64,000 nt of DNA, taken from NCBI RefSeq assembly GCF_020991005.1, contig NZ_JAJLLW010000004.1, positions 1 to 64,000 of the forward strand, in the 5' to 3' direction. The notes beneath the pieces were generated by a model, which had not been told where the DNA came from, searched no databases, and saw nothing but the letters and a program-made list of their open reading frames with translations. Below, piece after piece: positions 56,858 to 63,999 of the stretch (within the stretch, counting starts at the first letter, position 1; every line of letters starts with the position of its first letter). Both the position numbers and the translations under genes were made by a program. This DNA comes from Halomonas sp. CUBES01. Its GTDB lineage: Bacteria; Pseudomonadota; Gammaproteobacteria; Pseudomonadales; Halomonadaceae.

Positions 56858-56898
56858 AGTGCTGTACAGCAAAACACCGCTACTCGCTGTGCAGCACT
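56858..56898 (-). terminator. Probable terminator of the type I export operon
   Basis: Arms 56858-56870 and 56886-56898 pair over 13 positions with one mismatch. On the minus strand a T-rich run (TTTTTTT) begins about 10 nt after the stem, farther than ideal. It lies between the convergent aas and hlyD-like genes. Confidence 0.5.
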
Positions 56899-56998
56899 AG
56901 CTCTTCGCCATAACACATTGCAGAAGCCAGCCTGCTTCTTAGCTTTACCATCGTTCCATCAGCAGCATGACTTCATCCCAGACATTGCGTCTTCAGCG

Positions 56999-58324
56999 CT
57001 ACCGCTCTCCCAGTGAATTCTGCACCGCCTCTACTATCGGGGCAAAGAAGTAGCTGATAATTCTTCTATGGTCGGTTATTGCGTCAACTTTTGCCGTCAT
57101 ACCAGGACGCAAATAGAGGCGCTCCGCTCCCATCTCAAGATAGTTTTGTTCAGGCTGAATTCTGACAACATAACGCCACTTCCCCTTTTTGGACTCAGAC
57201 GAATCTGCCGCAATATCAGAAACAACACCCTGTATAAAACCGAACCTTTCGGAAGGGTAAGCAGAAAGCCGAATATTAGCCTGCTGCCCAACTTTCATGA
57301 ACCCGATGTCCTGATTAGAAAATGTCCCTTCAACTTCTACCTTGGCATCAGTTGGCACAATTCGAAGCAGCTCAGCCCCGGACTCGGCAATACCACCTAA
57401 AGTAAAAACCTTTAATTGATCAACAACCCCAGAAGCTGGAGCCTCAAGCGTTGCAGCGTCAACTCGACGAATTGCAGCGCGTTCCTTTTCCGACAATGTG
57501 GCAAGACGAGCATCAATCTCAGCGTACCTATCAAGTAAGGAGCTACGCAGATCAGCTTTGATACGGCGGCGCTCACTTTCAAGGGCCATGCGCTCAGCTG
57601 CCTTTTGACCCAGCTCGCTTTGATAGACGCCACGTTCGCCTTCCAGTCTGGTAAAGCCTTCTTGAACATCAAGGAAGTCAGACCGGCTGGTGGCACCTCG
57701 CTCCACCAATTGCTCTATAGCTTGTAACCGCTCTGACTGGATTTCGAGAACGGCATTCACTCGGGCAATATTGGCACTGGTAACCGCTTCAGAACGGCGA
57801 TTTGTCTCTTCACGCGCATCGATCTGTTCTAGAGATGCCAAGAGGTCGTTGACCTCAGCCAGCAGCAACTTACGCTGCTCTTCTGCAAAAACATGTTCAT
57901 CCAAGTCACTAGGAGGGCTGAACCCAGCAAGCGATTGATCGATGAAATCAGGTGTAGCCGGATCTAAATCAAGCGCATCGACCATAGCGTCAATTCGCGC
58001 CATCTCAATGCGAAGTCTGTCTTCTTCCGCCTGAATGGTTCCCAACTCGGTCAAAGCCTCTGTGGGATCAAACTCTATTAACACATCCCCTTTCTCAACT
58101 GAGTCCCCATTTTTAATGTGAATCGCCGTAATGCGGCCCGAGAATTCAGGCTGAACAACCTGAACACGACTAATAGGCAAAACGCGCCCTTGCCCCTTTG
58201 CCACAACCTCAATCTTTAGTACAAACGACATCAACAAAATGATGGCGAATACTAAAACCGTAAAAAAAATTGTCCCGTGAAGTGTTGGTGACCGGATATT
58301 CATTGGTTTAAGGTGATGAGTCAC
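56999..58324 (-). CDS. HlyD-family periplasmic adaptor
   Basis: A 441-residue membrane-fusion protein of type I secretion. One N-terminal transmembrane helix (FTVLVFAIILLMSFVL), then a beta-barrel/lipoyl segment with VQPEFSGRITAIHIKNGDSVEKGD, a long coiled coil (about 85-270), the second lipoyl half with EAPASGVVDQL and a C-terminal beta-barrel ending in MTAKVDAIT. It would join the ABC exporter to an outer-membrane TolC, which is not in the window. The GTG at 58324 overlaps the ABC gene stop as GTGA; an ATG at 58303 is the alternative. Confidence 0.9.
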   Translation of the reverse strand: MTHHLKPMNIRSPTLHGTIFFTVLVFAIILLMSFVLKIEVVAKGQGRVLPISRVQVVQPEFSGRITAIHIKNGDSVEKGDVLIEFDPTEALTELGTIQAEEDRLRIEMARIDAMVDALDLDPATPDFIDQSLAGFSPPSDLDEHVFAEEQRKLLLAEVNDLLASLEQIDAREETNRRSEAVTSANIARVNAVLEIQSERLQAIEQLVERGATSRSDFLDVQEGFTRLEGERGVYQSELGQKAAERMALESERRRIKADLRSSLLDRYAEIDARLATLSEKERAAIRRVDAATLEAPASGVVDQLKVFTLGGIAESGAELLRIVPTDAKVEVEGTFSNQDIGFMKVGQQANIRLSAYPSERFGFIQGVVSDIAADSSESKKGKWRYVVRIQPEQNYLEMGAERLYLRPGMTAKVDAITDHRRIISYFFAPIVEAVQNSLGER

Positions 58325-59985
58325 GATGGCGCCTCAAAATCAACAGTCTGGTCAGAATCTCCAAAAATATTCGGGTTGTGCGTGATAATAATCAGCGTTG
58401 TTTCATGTTTTAACTTATGAAGCTCTGCCGCCATCTGACGCTGAGCTTGTGCGTCAAGAGCGCTCGTCGGCTCATCAAGAATAATTACCTTAGGGCCGCG
58501 AACCAAAGAGCGCGCTATAGCAATCCGCTGTCTCTGGCCTCCCGAAAGCCCAGAACCACGCTCACCTACATCCGTATCAAGCCCCTCAGGCAATTGCGCG
58601 ACTAACTGATCCGCCGCTGAGATTCTTAACGCGCGCTCTATTGCCTCATCCGAGGCTTCATCGTCGCCTAGAGTAAGGTTTTGTCGCACAGTGCCAGCAA
58701 ACAGATAGGGCTCTTGGGGAACGTAGGCAATCCGAGTCCTCACATCATGCGGTTCATACTGGGCAATATTTTCTCCGCCTAACAACACCTCGCCACTGTC
58801 TGGAACATCAATCCCCGAGGCAAGCCGTCCAAAGGTGGATTTTCCAATCCCAGAAGGGCCAACAACCAGCGTCAAGGTGTTAGGCTCAGCACAAAAATTA
58901 AAGTGGCGCAGAACAGGGCTCGCAGGGGCGTAATGAAATTCAACGTCACGGAATTCTAAACGCGCTTCAATTTTTGTCGGCAGCCTTGGTAGCGTGCTGA
59001 AAGGCTCCATTGGCGAATTCACGATATCGCCTAAACGTTGACGCGAGACGCGGACGTTTTGCCACTCCTCCCATAAACCTGAAAAGCGCTCGATAGGCTC
59101 GGTCACCTTACCGGCTAAAAGGTGGAAGGCAATCAACTGTCCGAGTGTCATTTCACCGGCAAAAACAGACTGCGCGCCAAAATAGATAATACTAATGGTG
59201 ATCGCTTGCTGGATAACAAACAGCAGCTTACTGCTCCAGATTTGCAAAAGCCCTACACGATAGGACGCATTGAGGCTGGCATGCAGCGTCTTATCCAGCC
59301 GCTCCAGCACCTTTTTTTCTGCGCTCAATGCCTTGATAGAATCGATACCAGCAATACTTTCGACCATCTGATTCTGATGCTGGGCTCCAGCATCAAACTC
59401 TGCACGAAGGCGGCGGCGCAGAAAAGGCCCAAAACCGAAGTAAATCAAAAATTGAATAGGCAGGGCTACCAAAATAATCAGCGTCAGCGGCACCGACAAA
59501 GTGAACAACACCCCAATGTAGATGAACACAAAGACCACATCTAGCAGCACCCCTGTTGTCGTTCCAACCAAAAAGGCGCGTATCGTATCCGTTTCGCCGA
59601 CACGGGCCATACTTTCACCCACGGACCACTTGCGAAAATGACCGAACGGCAGTTTGAACTGATGATCAAATATCCTAGCGCCCAGCTCGCGAGTGACACG
59701 ATTAGCTAACAATAACCCCAACAGGTCGGATAGCACCTCAAACCCGAGCTGAAAAAGGCTGACAGCCACAAATATAGCGGCAACCACAAGCAAGGATGCT
59801 TCCCGTTGAAAAGGCAAGATCCGGTCAATAATCACCTGAAATATAAAAGGCTCAACCAGGCCGATCAGGCGCAAACAGATCGCCAAGAAAATCAGCTCGA
59901 TATACAGCGGTGTAAACTTCCACAGCGTCTTGCCGAACCAGGAGAGTGCAATCTCACCGGCCTTGTCATGTGCGCTATCCATCAT
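58321..59985 (-). CDS. Peptidase-less type I secretion ABC transporter
   Basis: A 554-residue permease/ATPase like HlyB/PrtD. The membrane domain starts at the N-terminus with no C39 peptidase or C39-like domain. The ATPase domain has Walker A GPSGIGKST near residue 375, signature GLSGGQRQR and Walker B VIILDEPTSALD. Because it lacks a leader peptidase, substrate trimming must be done elsewhere, which fits the two M16-type proteins next door. The ATG at 59985 overlaps the previous stop by one base (TGATG). Confidence 0.9.
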   Translation of the reverse strand: MMDSAHDKAGEIALSWFGKTLWKFTPLYIELIFLAICLRLIGLVEPFIFQVIIDRILPFQREASLLVVAAIFVAVSLFQLGFEVLSDLLGLLLANRVTRELGARIFDHQFKLPFGHFRKWSVGESMARVGETDTIRAFLVGTTTGVLLDVVFVFIYIGVLFTLSVPLTLIILVALPIQFLIYFGFGPFLRRRLRAEFDAGAQHQNQMVESIAGIDSIKALSAEKKVLERLDKTLHASLNASYRVGLLQIWSSKLLFVIQQAITISIIYFGAQSVFAGEMTLGQLIAFHLLAGKVTEPIERFSGLWEEWQNVRVSRQRLGDIVNSPMEPFSTLPRLPTKIEARLEFRDVEFHYAPASPVLRHFNFCAEPNTLTLVVGPSGIGKSTFGRLASGIDVPDSGEVLLGGENIAQYEPHDVRTRIAYVPQEPYLFAGTVRQNLTLGDDEASDEAIERALRISAADQLVAQLPEGLDTDVGERGSGLSGGQRQRIAIARSLVRGPKVIILDEPTSALDAQAQRQMAAELHKLKHETTLIIITHNPNIFGDSDQTVDFEAPS

Positions 59986-61355
59986 CAGCAATCTGCGGCT
60001 TCACGCGGGGTTGTGATCACACATGCTTCAGGCAAAGCATCTGCCTCTGGTGAGACGGCGATAACGATAAATTCATCCACACTGGGGAAAGCCATTGTCA
60101 GCCGTTCATTCAGCGAGGCGTCTGTTACCGCCTCAAGCTCTTCGTTTAACGAACGTTCTGTCGGGTACCCATCCAGGGCACTTTCTAGTGCGCTGTTCGC
60201 CTGCGCCGTCACTGAATCGGCCACCTCTGAGAGATAGGATGCCAGGTGCGCCTTGTGGTCGGCCAGCTCACCCTTCAGGCCGCCTTGGCGGAAAGTGTCA
60301 TACGCCTTACGAACCACTTCTTCGGTCTCTGCTACTTGGTTTGTGTCAACCTCCCCGGCCATGAAGAGAACGCGATCCTCCCGGGTATAATTGTCCACAC
60401 CCGCACCAAAACCATAACTGGCACGAAGTTGCGTGCGGACAGCATCAAAGAGAACGCTTTGATCATCGCCGCCAAGGGCATGCGTCAGGATCGCATCTTC
60501 AATCTCCCCCCCTTTGCTAGTCGGGGGGAGCGGTGCAATAAACGCCAGCGTTGACACTTCTGCGTCTGGCATATGGAGGAGAATCCGGCGTGGTGTGTAA
60601 TCTGGCGAGACAGCTTTTTGCACTTCCCGCCGTTGTTCCGGCAACGCTTCGAACAGTCCATCTAGCGCAGCCCCGGCTGCTTTGGCGTCTATTGCGCCTG
60701 CTACTGTGACGGCTTCAGGGGAACGCGTAAACGTTTCGGCATGCCAGGCAATGATGTCGTCTCGTGTGAGTTCATCCAGTGTATCCAGATCATACAGTGA
60801 TAGCGCATTGCGCAAGGGTTGTTCTCCAAATACCGCCCAACGAACTGCTTCAAAGCCAGCGGCGGCAGGCTGTGAACGCTCTTCCGTCACGCTCTGCTCA
60901 ATCCCATCACTTATACGGTTCAACCAGGCCTGCTCCAACAAGGGCTCACGCAAGTGGGCGTTGGCAATCTCAACCACCTCACTGATGTCATCACGCTCAA
61001 AAATCAGCTCACCCACAATATGATCATTTGCCTCCCCATATAGCCGACCTTCCGCATTCAGATCCGCCAGGCGCTCGCCCACCTCACCCGCCGGGTACCC
61101 CTGCGCACCACCGGCAAGTATCAATTCCGATCCAACCCGTGCTGCTGCCTGATTGGTATCTTCTCGGTAAGCCCAGTCAGTCGGCCAGGCGACATTAACA
61201 GCAACTTCGTCACTTTCAGGCATATGAAGCAAGATATACTCAATGCCCCCTGGGCTGACTTCATTGCTGGCAGTAGGCTCACCCTTATCGTCGTCTTCTA
61301 AAGAACAAGCAGCCAAGCTGATAATCATTGCAGCAAGCAGTATAAGTCGAATCAT
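59985..61355 (-). CDS. M16-like lipoprotein, zinc motif absent
   Basis: A 456-residue M16-fold protein with a lipoprotein signal: a hydrophobic stretch ending LAAC (Cys17), followed by Ser, which predicts outer-membrane retention. The HxxEH zinc motif of M16 peptidases is missing, but the overall two-repeat pattern with TVAGAIDAKAAGAALDGLF and the glycine-rich RASYGFGAGV segment is that of the non-catalytic subunit. It overlaps the catalytic M16 gene as ATGA and the ABC gene by one base. Paired active/inactive M16 subunits are known in bacterial and mitochondrial peptidases. Confidence 0.83.
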   Translation of the reverse strand: MIRLILLAAMIISLAACSLEDDDKGEPTASNEVSPGGIEYILLHMPESDEVAVNVAWPTDWAYREDTNQAAARVGSELILAGGAQGYPAGEVGERLADLNAEGRLYGEANDHIVGELIFERDDISEVVEIANAHLREPLLEQAWLNRISDGIEQSVTEERSQPAAAGFEAVRWAVFGEQPLRNALSLYDLDTLDELTRDDIIAWHAETFTRSPEAVTVAGAIDAKAAGAALDGLFEALPEQRREVQKAVSPDYTPRRILLHMPDAEVSTLAFIAPLPPTSKGGEIEDAILTHALGGDDQSVLFDAVRTQLRASYGFGAGVDNYTREDRVLFMAGEVDTNQVAETEEVVRKAYDTFRQGGLKGELADHKAHLASYLSEVADSVTAQANSALESALDGYPTERSLNEELEAVTDASLNERLTMAFPSVDEFIVIAVSPEADALPEACVITTPREAADC

Positions 61356-62680
61356 TCAAACCTCTCCTTGGGGCCGATAAAAGCAACGGCAGTTCGTCCT
61401 TCCCCGGCTATTTCATTTAACAGGGTATTGATCGTTTGGTGCGCAAGCGCTTGCTCAAGGCGTTTCACATCATGTAATGGCAAGGGTTTACGCAGCGTAG
61501 AGACCCGGTCAAGGGTATAATCCGCCATCCAGCGCGCCGTTTCGTCGTCATCAGCCCAGTCGGGCCAAAAGTGCTCAAAGCGGCTTAAAACGCGTTGATA
61601 GGTCTTGTCAGGAATGCCAGTGTCAGAAATTGCAGCCAGTATTTCCTCGAAAGCCGTCCGCATAGCGGTCAGTGATACGTCACGGTCAGGCTTGGCGGTG
61701 AAACTCAGCTCGATATGGCGCTCGTCAACTGGCCAGATTTGCACATCAAAACGGCGTGCAATGGTGGCGTCAAAACGCAGAGGGCCAGCAAGGCCGCCGA
61801 CCAGGTTGGTGTTAAGAATATTTCCCAGCAGCGTCGTATTTGCTTCCAGCAGATCAAACGGCACGGCCTCAGGCAGCGCCACCACACGCCGGAAGATGAC
61901 TCGCGCAGAGGCATCCTTCTCTGGGTAACGCAGCAGGGTCTCGGCAGGTGCAGCCAGCTCGAACGTTGGAGGCTGAGTCTCCGCGTTAACGTTTTGCCCC
62001 TCAGGCCAGTTGGCTTCCTTCAGCGCTCGGCTCACCTCTCGCTCAGTGATATCGCCAGTCACTACAAGTGTGGCATTTTCTGGACGATGGGTAGCTGCAT
62101 GCAACGCGCGGGCGTCATCATAGGTGAATCCACTGATGTCATCTGGCGTACCCAGTACCGAGGACGCAATGGCGTTCTCGGCATAGAGAAACGCATTCAT
62201 CGCCTCCGTCGCTTGTGCATCCGGTTTATCGACCATGCGTGATTCGTATTCCCGCAAAATGATATCCCGTTCTTCGTTAGCAAATGCCACAGGAACCTCA
62301 AAAGGTTCAAAAAGCCCCGAAAGGGTTTGCAATATTTCGTCCAGCTCATCGGGCTTACCGGACAGCCAATAACCGACGGCATAGGGGTTAGTCCAGGCAT
62401 TTGAGTGCCGGTCTGCGCTGCGTGCTTTAACACCGATCGTGTTTAACCAAGTAAGATGTTCAACATAATGGGCCAACCCCGGGGCTGTGTTTCCGTGCCT
62501 AATAATGACATGAGCCTGAACGTCCTGAGCCTCGGTGCTTTGGACATAGACACCTTGCTCTTGGGCCAGGAAACTACCCAAGTCAAACCATGCATACAGG
62601 AAAAAGATTAGGACTGCCCCCACCCCTAAGCACCAAAAAGGGGTTCTTAGAAACGCAGAGCATTCTTCGGATTTTTTCAT
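61352..62680 (-). CDS. Membrane-anchored M16 metallopeptidase, catalytic
   Basis: A 442-residue zinc peptidase with an N-terminal membrane anchor (WCLGVGAVLIFFLYAWFDLG at residues 17-36), so the catalytic part faces the periplasm. The inverted zinc motif HYVEH lies near residue 85, and the distal Glu ligand is probably in NEERDIILREYESRM near 160. It is the likely maturase of the exported Gly-rich peptide, in place of the C39 domain that the ABC transporter lacks. Its ATG overlaps the stop of the hidden small membrane gene (ATGA). Confidence 0.85.
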   Translation of the reverse strand: MKKSEECSAFLRTPFWCLGVGAVLIFFLYAWFDLGSFLAQEQGVYVQSTEAQDVQAHVIIRHGNTAPGLAHYVEHLTWLNTIGVKARSADRHSNAWTNPYAVGYWLSGKPDELDEILQTLSGLFEPFEVPVAFANEERDIILREYESRMVDKPDAQATEAMNAFLYAENAIASSVLGTPDDISGFTYDDARALHAATHRPENATLVVTGDITEREVSRALKEANWPEGQNVNAETQPPTFELAAPAETLLRYPEKDASARVIFRRVVALPEAVPFDLLEANTTLLGNILNTNLVGGLAGPLRFDATIARRFDVQIWPVDERHIELSFTAKPDRDVSLTAMRTAFEEILAAISDTGIPDKTYQRVLSRFEHFWPDWADDDETARWMADYTLDRVSTLRKPLPLHDVKRLEQALAHQTINTLLNEIAGEGRTAVAFIGPKERFE

Positions 62681-62835
62681 TCAAGGTACTTCGAAATAAA
62701 ATACATAGACACAAAGTATATAGCCATAAAGACCAAACCATTGAGAACCCTCGAATACTCTGTCCCCAAAGGAGATACCCAAAGAAAAAATGTGAGACCT
62801 AAAACCAAAAAAACTTTAGCTACAATAGATTTCAT
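62677..62835 (-). CDS. Small two-helix membrane protein, possible immunity protein
   Basis: A 52-residue open frame running ATG 62835 to TGA 62677. The protein is very hydrophobic: residues 4-23 (IVAKVFLVLGLTFFLWVSPL) and 29-48 form two membrane segments with short basic ends and a central loop TEYSR. AAAGGT lies about 8 nt upstream, and its stop overlaps the M16 start as ATGA, exactly like the other junctions of this operon. Small membrane proteins next to exported peptides often give immunity; that role is inference. It lies right after the attenuator-like terminator. Confidence 0.72.
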   Translation of the reverse strand: MKSIVAKVFLVLGLTFFLWVSPLGTEYSRVLNGLVFMAIYFVSMYFISKYLE

Positions 62836-62849
62836 AATAATACCTTTAT

Positions 62850-62885
62850 AAAAAGATACCCCAGCAATAAAGCCACCAGGGTATC
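62850..62885 (-). terminator. Terminator or attenuator after the peptide gene
   Basis: On the minus strand GATACCC (62879-62885) pairs with GGGTATC (62855-62861) and is followed by TTTTT (62850-62854). It sits between the Gly-rich peptide stop and the small membrane gene, about 15 nt before the latter's start. It would let the peptide be made in excess over the export genes. Confidence 0.75.
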
Positions 62886-62910
62886 AATCACTTATTTATT
62901 TAATCAGTTA

Positions 62911-63213
62911 TTATTGGTTACGACCTTGATAGCCTCGATATCCAGCTCCAATGGCAGCAGCGGCTTGAAATCCTCTACCAATTGGCGAAACAGCTGCAGC
63001 AGTAAGCCCCGCAGTTACAGCATTATGTTGCCTTGGCGACAAAGGCCCTGTCCCTAGCCCGTTACCTGTGCGAGCGGCCTGGTGATTTCCTGGATCACTT
63101 CCTCCACCGGGCCCTAAGGTGCCGCTGCCACGGCCTCGAGAGCCACTGCTACTACCACCACCACCGAAACTGGTAGTGGTGTACAAGTCATTCATTGAAG
63201 TTGCGTTTTGCAT
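62911..63213 (-). CDS. Gly-rich peptide, probable export substrate
   Basis: A 100-residue peptide with 24 Gly, 13 Ala, 7 Arg, no Lys and no Cys. It begins MQNATSMNDLYTTTSF, then four Gly and a Ser/Gly/Arg-rich tract (about residues 17-40), a middle GNGLGTGPLSPRQHNA and a C-terminal Ala/Gly part ending in GYRGYQGRNQ. Net charge is positive. The ATG at 63213 has AAGGA 8 nt upstream; an in-frame TTG at 63219 is less likely. Its place between an acyltransferase gene and an export operon suggests it is the secreted product, like a class II microcin. No homologue is recognised. Confidence 0.75.
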   Translation of the reverse strand: MQNATSMNDLYTTTSFGGGGSSSGSRGRGSGTLGPGGGSDPGNHQAARTGNGLGTGPLSPRQHNAVTAGLTAAAVSPIGRGFQAAAAIGAGYRGYQGRNQ

Positions 63214-63271
63214 GTTCAATTTCCTTCTGGTTGCGGGTCAGATCTGTTATCGTCTCCGCTGTCGTTGTTTG

Positions 63272-63350
63272 CTGGGTTTCGCTACCCAGCGGCTTCACTG
63301 GGTGGGGAGATCGCTACATCTCTCCACTCACTCCCGCCTACCGCTGCGGG
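63272..63350 (-). other. Structured leader of the peptide gene
   Basis: In the gap before the peptide gene the minus-strand RNA can form hairpins with arms at 63333-63337/63346-63350 and 63307-63311/63318-63322. Two mutually exclusive pairings follow: 63285-63289 with 63298-63302, or 63272-63277 with 63284-63289. The last two share the CTGGG segment. GTAGCG recurs in two loops. It may set mRNA stability or act as a switch. Confidence 0.5.
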
Positions 63351-63358
63351 AAAAACAC

Positions 63359-63805
63359 TTATGCCTCTTCTTGCTTACGACGCAAATTCACACCCGTCCA
63401 TCGTTTAATGCTACGCACAGAACCATCGTGACGACGGCGCAAGCTAGTGGCGATATAGTTGGGAAAAAGGTTATGCGTCATGTCGTAAACTATTTCTCGT
63501 GTATTGCCGTAGGGCGTTATCCAATCGTTAAAAAACAATCGATCACCGCTACTCCACTCACCCTGCTCTAGTGCACGCCCAGTGGCATGCACATCACGCT
63601 CCACTTCCTCCGAAAGCCAAGCCCAGGTCACCATACCTGTCGGCAAGCCCTCCGACGTGACATAAAAACGTGCCTGATTACAGCCAAGCGGAGGCAGAAT
63701 TTCCGTGCAGAAATAGTCTCCCAGCTCGAACTGCCGATGGTATTCAGACTGGGCCAGTAGCTCGAGCGCATAACCAACGCTGGTGTAGTAGTCGATGCTC
63801 ACCAT
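63359..63805 (-). CDS. HlyC-type (toxin-activating) fatty acyltransferase
   Basis: A 148-residue member of the HlyC family, which transfers fatty acyl groups from acyl-ACP to a protein substrate before type I export. Ser20 and His23 (QSEYHRQF) and Asp94 (SGDRLFFNDWITPYG) match the catalytic residues of HlyC, and GLPTGMVTWAWLS matches its core strand. The C-terminus is Arg-rich. Known HlyC enzymes modify internal lysines of RTX toxins; no RTX protein is visible here, and the adjacent peptide has no Lys. The start overlaps the previous gene by 7 nt. Confidence 0.85.
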   Translation of the reverse strand: MVSIDYYTSVGYALELLAQSEYHRQFELGDYFCTEILPPLGCNQARFYVTSEGLPTGMVTWAWLSEEVERDVHATGRALEQGEWSSGDRLFFNDWITPYGNTREIVYDMTHNLFPNYIATSLRRRHDGSVRSIKRWTGVNLRRKQEEA

Positions 63806-63999
63806 ACAAGCATCTCCTTGGAAGCTTTCCGCGTGTAACTTGCCTTAACATCTTTTGCCTTATTGATGTACTTCTCAAGCGCGCGCTGCAGGTTAATGCG
63901 GTTACTCGGCAGTGCCGTCTGACACGTCAGCACCATGTTATTATCTACATTTGACTCAACCCAGGTTGCGTAACCTACTGGCTTGTTGTCGTTATCTAA
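63799..63999 (-). CDS. 3' end of an unidentified protein (partial)
   Basis: An open frame enters from the right edge and ends at TGA 63799-63801, overlapping the acyltransferase start by 7 nt, so it is in the same operon. The visible 66 residues include DNKPVGYATWVESNV, which resembles the HlyC core strand pattern (PVAYCSW), then a Lys-rich helical tail (LEKYINKAKDVKASYTRKASKEML). It lacks the later GD...DW block of HlyC within the visible part. It could be a second acyltransferase-like protein; the evidence is weak. Confidence 0.6.
   Translation of the reverse strand, partial: LDNDNKPVGYATWVESNVDNNMVLTCQTALPSNRINLQRALEKYINKAKDVKASYTRKASKEMLVW

Noticed and set aside
58321..59985. A C39-peptidase bacteriocin exporter
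   Set aside because: The protein begins directly with the membrane domain, and no Cys/His peptidase motif or C39-like domain precedes it.
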